From the NCBI GenBank assembly GCA_965219035.1, contig CBDCMR010000003.1, forward strand, positions 930,001 through 994,000: DNA of 64,000 nt, in the 5' to 3' direction. The translations under genes were made by a program, and so were the position numbers. Under the pieces are notes generated by a model. That model was not told the origin of the DNA. It saw nothing but the letters and a program-made list of their open reading frames with translations, and did not search any database. Of the stretch, positions 61,599-64,000 are shown piece by piece. Source of the DNA: CBDCKN01 sp965219035 (GTDB lineage: Bacteria > Gemmatimonadota > Gemmatimonadetes > Longimicrobiales > Gaopeijiaceae). Within the stretch, counting starts at the first letter, position 1. Each line of letters opens with the position of its first letter.

Positions 61599-63265
61599 AC
61601 CGACCGACGGCCATCCCGTCCTTTCTCGGATCGGAGCCGGCGGCCCAACCCTTGTCGAGTCTGATGACGGCCTGCGCTCCGCCGAAGCTTGAGCCACCCT
61701 CAACAGTGAGCTCGTGACCCAGCGCCGCCAGTCCTGCTCGCGCCTCTTCGCCGATCGGGGTCTCGATGGCGACCTGGTACCCCGACCGATGGCGGAAGCG
61801 CGGGGCGTCGATGGCGTCCTGAAGGTCCATCCCGAACACGAGGATGTTGAGCAGCATCTGGGTGTGACCCTGGGGCTGCATCGATCCCCCCATGAGGCCG
61901 AAGGTCATCCAGGGAGCGCCCTCCTTGGTGACGAAGCCCGGAATCAACGTATGGAAGGGCCGCTTGCCGGGGCCAGCCTGGTTGGGGTGCCCATCCTCCA
62001 GGGTGAAGCCGCCACCCCGGTTCTGGAGGGGGAAGCCGGTGCCGGGAACGACGACCCCGGAGCCGAACGCCCCGAAGAGGCTGTTGATGAACGAGATCAT
62101 GTTCCCGTCGGAGTCGGCGGCTGACAGGTAGATGGTCTCGGTCTCCGTGACGGCCGGACCGGGCTGGACTCGCTCAACCGCCCTGCCGGGGTCGATGAGG
62201 GCCCTGCGCGCGGCCAGGTAATCCTCGTCGAGGAGCCGCTCCACCGACACGTCCATATAGTCCCGGTCCGCCACGTACCGCTGCAGATCCGCGAAGGCGA
62301 GCTTCTTGGCCTCGATGAGGTGGTGGAGGTAGGCGGCGGAGTTGTGGCCCATACCCTCGAGGTCCAAGGGCTCCATCATCTTCATCATCTGGAGGGCCGC
62401 GACTCCCTGACCCGCTGGAGGAAGCTCCCAGATCGTGTACCCACGGAAGTCGATCGAGATGGGATCGACCCAGGCGGCCCGGTGCTCACGGAGATCGTCC
62501 AGGGTCAGGTATCCACCGAGCTCAGCCAGGCCATCGACGACGGTGCGCCCCAACTCTCCTCCGTAGAAGACGCCCGGGCCCTGCTCGGCGAGCATGCGGA
62601 AGCTGTTCGCGAGGCCGGGATTGCGGAACCACTCACCGGCTTGCGGCCCTCGCTCGCCGTTATACAGGAAGGTGGCCTTGGCTCCCTCCGTCCCGGGCGA
62701 GCTTGTCGTCCTGGCCACGCCACTGGCCGGCGATGATGGGGGTTACCGGGTAGCCCTCCTCGGCGATCCGAATCGCCGGGGCCAGCACCTCGGCCAGGGA
62801 CATGGTGCCGTAGCGCTCCAGGAGCGCGACCCACCCCGATAAGGCCCCCGGAACGGTCACCGCCTCCGGCCCGTCAACGGGCATCTCTTCGTACCCTCGG
62901 CCACGGAGAGCCTCGGGGGTCAGCAGCGAGCCGGACCTTCCGCTGGCGTCCAGGCCCACGAGCTCCTGATCTCTGGCCGACCACAGGATGGCGAACATGT
63001 CCCCGCCGATCCCGGTCATATGGGGCTCGGTCACGTTGAGGACGGCCGCGGCCGCCACTGCCGCGTCGACGGCGTTCCCACCCTTCTGGAGCATCTCCAG
63101 CCCGGCGCTGCTGGCGAGTGGTTGACTGGTGGCCACCGCCTCTCTTGGGGCGTAGACCGTGGATCGGCCCGCCAGGCTGGTCGGTGTCACCTGTGCGTTC
63201 GCCGAGCTCGCCACGACCAGGACTGCGCTGAGCCCCATGTTGAGAATGGGTCCGGCACGGGACAT
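61597..63265 (-). pseudogene. Gamma-glutamyltransferase, frameshifted
   Basis: An exported Ntn hydrolase that processes itself and cleaves gamma-glutamyl bonds. The signal peptide (VLVVASSANAQ) and N-terminal part (REAVATSQPLASSAGLEMLQ, VNVTEPHMTGIGGDMFAI, DASGRS) run to DKLARD near 62700; there one extra base shifts the frame, and EGAKATFLYNGERGPQAGEW continues to the stop at 61597. The autoprocessing Thr is in TETIYLSAADSDGNM, and NRGGGFTLEDGHPN, GGSMQPQGH and AIDAPRFRH are in place. Everything else looks functional, so a sequencing error is possible. Confidence 0.8.
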
Positions 63266-63310
63266 GTGGTTCCCTCCATGATCATGACGCTGGGCGCGGA
63301 GTCCGATATC

Positions 63311-63935
63311 TCAGCCTGGCATGCCCGGCTCGAGGATCGCTACTTCTCCGTCGAAGAACTCCTTCAGGCGCTCCGCGTCTTCTCGGGTTCCGACGGGACC
63401 TCCCCAGTGCACGGGGATCACGAGCTCCGCCTTGCACGCCTCGGCGGCCCGGGCTGCGTCTTCGGGACCCATCGTATAGTGGCCCTCACAGGGGAGGAAG
63501 GCCACGTCGCACCGGATCTGGTTCATGGCGTCGAGGAAATCCGTATCGCCGGAGTGATAGTACGCAATGCCGTCCAGGGTAAATACGTATCCCAGCCAGG
63601 CGTTCTCGGGGGGGGGGGTGGAATTTCTTGACTCGGTTGTACGCCGGAACAGCCAGGATCTCGATGCCGTCCAGATGGATCATGTCGCCCGGCCGCATGA
63701 GGTGGTCCACATCGGCAAGCTGCTTTCGCATGGAGGCAGGAGCGATGACGATGGTGTCGGGCTCACGGACCCGGGCGATGTCGTCTTCGGAGAAGTTGTC
63801 GTAGTGGGGATGGGTGAGAAGGATGTAGTCCGCAACGCTCTGTTCCGATACTCCCCAGGGATCGATGTGCAGCTCGATCCCGCTCCGGCGAATCCGAACC
63901 GACGATTGCCTAAACCAGGTGATGCCTTCGAGCAT
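63311..63935 (-). pseudogene. Metallo-beta-lactamase-fold hydrolase (UlaG/YtnP-like), frameshift in a homopolymer
   Basis: The N-terminal part (MLEGITWFRQSSVRIRRSGI, metal site LTHPHYDNFSEDDI) runs to VKKFHPP. There a run of 11 C (G on plus, 63608-63618) puts the rest out of frame; ENAWLGYVFTLDGIAYYHSG then DTDFLDAMNQ continue in the next frame to FLPCEGHYTMGPEDA and VIPVHWG and the stop at 63311. The fold matches the MBL-fold metal-dependent hydrolases with TH.H.D, HSGDTD and P.HW ligands. The break is at the homopolymer, so a read error or slippage is likely. Confidence 0.8.
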
Positions 63936-64000
63936 TGCCAGACCCGGGGAGGGAAGCGTGACCAGAGGGGTGCGGAAAACGTAAGCGCTGTGGTTGTGCC
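63936..64000. other. Window edge, no feature recognised
   Basis: The last 65 bp lie upstream of the MBL-fold gene; the same minus-strand frame stays open to the edge but shows no family motif. Confidence 0.4.

Overview
The window is GC-rich, densely coded bacterial DNA. The best guess is a member of Gemmatimonadota or a close relative. The reasons are the serine/threonine kinase remnant of the 'LEGRYAIER..GGMATVYLAED' type, the TolB-propeller amidohydrolase, the caa3-type and aa3-type oxidase operons, the DUF481 outer-membrane protein and the long secreted hydrolases. This is inference from gene content; there is no rRNA gene, tRNA gene or other phylogenetic marker.

Layout. 0-6 kb: PQQ dehydrogenase, an amidohydrolase remnant, and two adjacent insertion sequences (IS3 family with a likely -1 frameshift site; IS481 family with doubled end repeats). 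6-16 kb: AlkP-fold lipoprotein, class I fructose-bisphosphate aldolase, a very large internally duplicated CPBP membrane protease, NHL propeller, a chimeric gene scrap, cupin, and a DUF2652/SRPBCC protein. 16-22.7 kb: type IV pilus/type II secretion genes. A GspE/PilB ATPase fused to a receiver domain lies on the plus strand. On the minus strand a run of four prepilin/pilus genes and GspF are joined by four-base overlaps; two of the prepilins are frameshifted and GspF lacks about 55-60 residues. 22.7-24.1 kb: gene debris. 24.1-25 kb: DUF192 and Trm112-like proteins.

25-32.4 kb (plus strand): a damaged caa3 oxidase operon (coxB frameshifted and with an amber codon, coxA frameshifted, coxC and coxD fused), then a SAM-I riboswitch in front of metX (frameshifted), metB and ctaG, the last two joined by a four-base overlap. 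32.7-52.1 kb (minus strand): one long run of respiratory genes in transcription order: Mrp-type ATPase, zinc-ribbon/PCP_red protein, Usp/PCP_red protein, radical SAM/PCP_red protein, a bd-like oxidase subunit without CydB, two cytochromes c, a dihaem c plus haem b (ethylbenzene-dehydrogenase-like) protein, a cupredoxin lipoprotein, an intact aa3 oxidase operon (coxB-A-C-D), and two membrane proteins of unknown role. A 1099-residue TolB/amidohydrolase closes this side. 52-64 kb: ferredoxin, DUF481 protein, PhzF, VWA protein, MutY, MoxR-like AAA ATPase, ETF-quinone oxidoreductase, Nudix hydrolase, gamma-glutamyltransferase and a metallo-beta-lactamase-fold protein (the last two frameshifted), with several short inverted-repeat elements between genes.

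The most interesting part is 46.9-52.1 kb. The small PCP_red domain, known from the light-independent protochlorophyllide reductase B subunit, appears four times in three neighbouring genes directly upstream of the bd-like oxidase. It occurs beside a NirJ/AhbD-like radical SAM enzyme, an Fe-S carrier ATPase and a ferredoxin. This looks like a maturation or sensing module for the haem oxidase cluster. Intact genes predominate, but nine coding regions carry single-base lesions. Some may be sequencing or assembly errors (one lies in an 11-base homopolymer), whereas the amber codon and the in-frame deletions look more like real decay.
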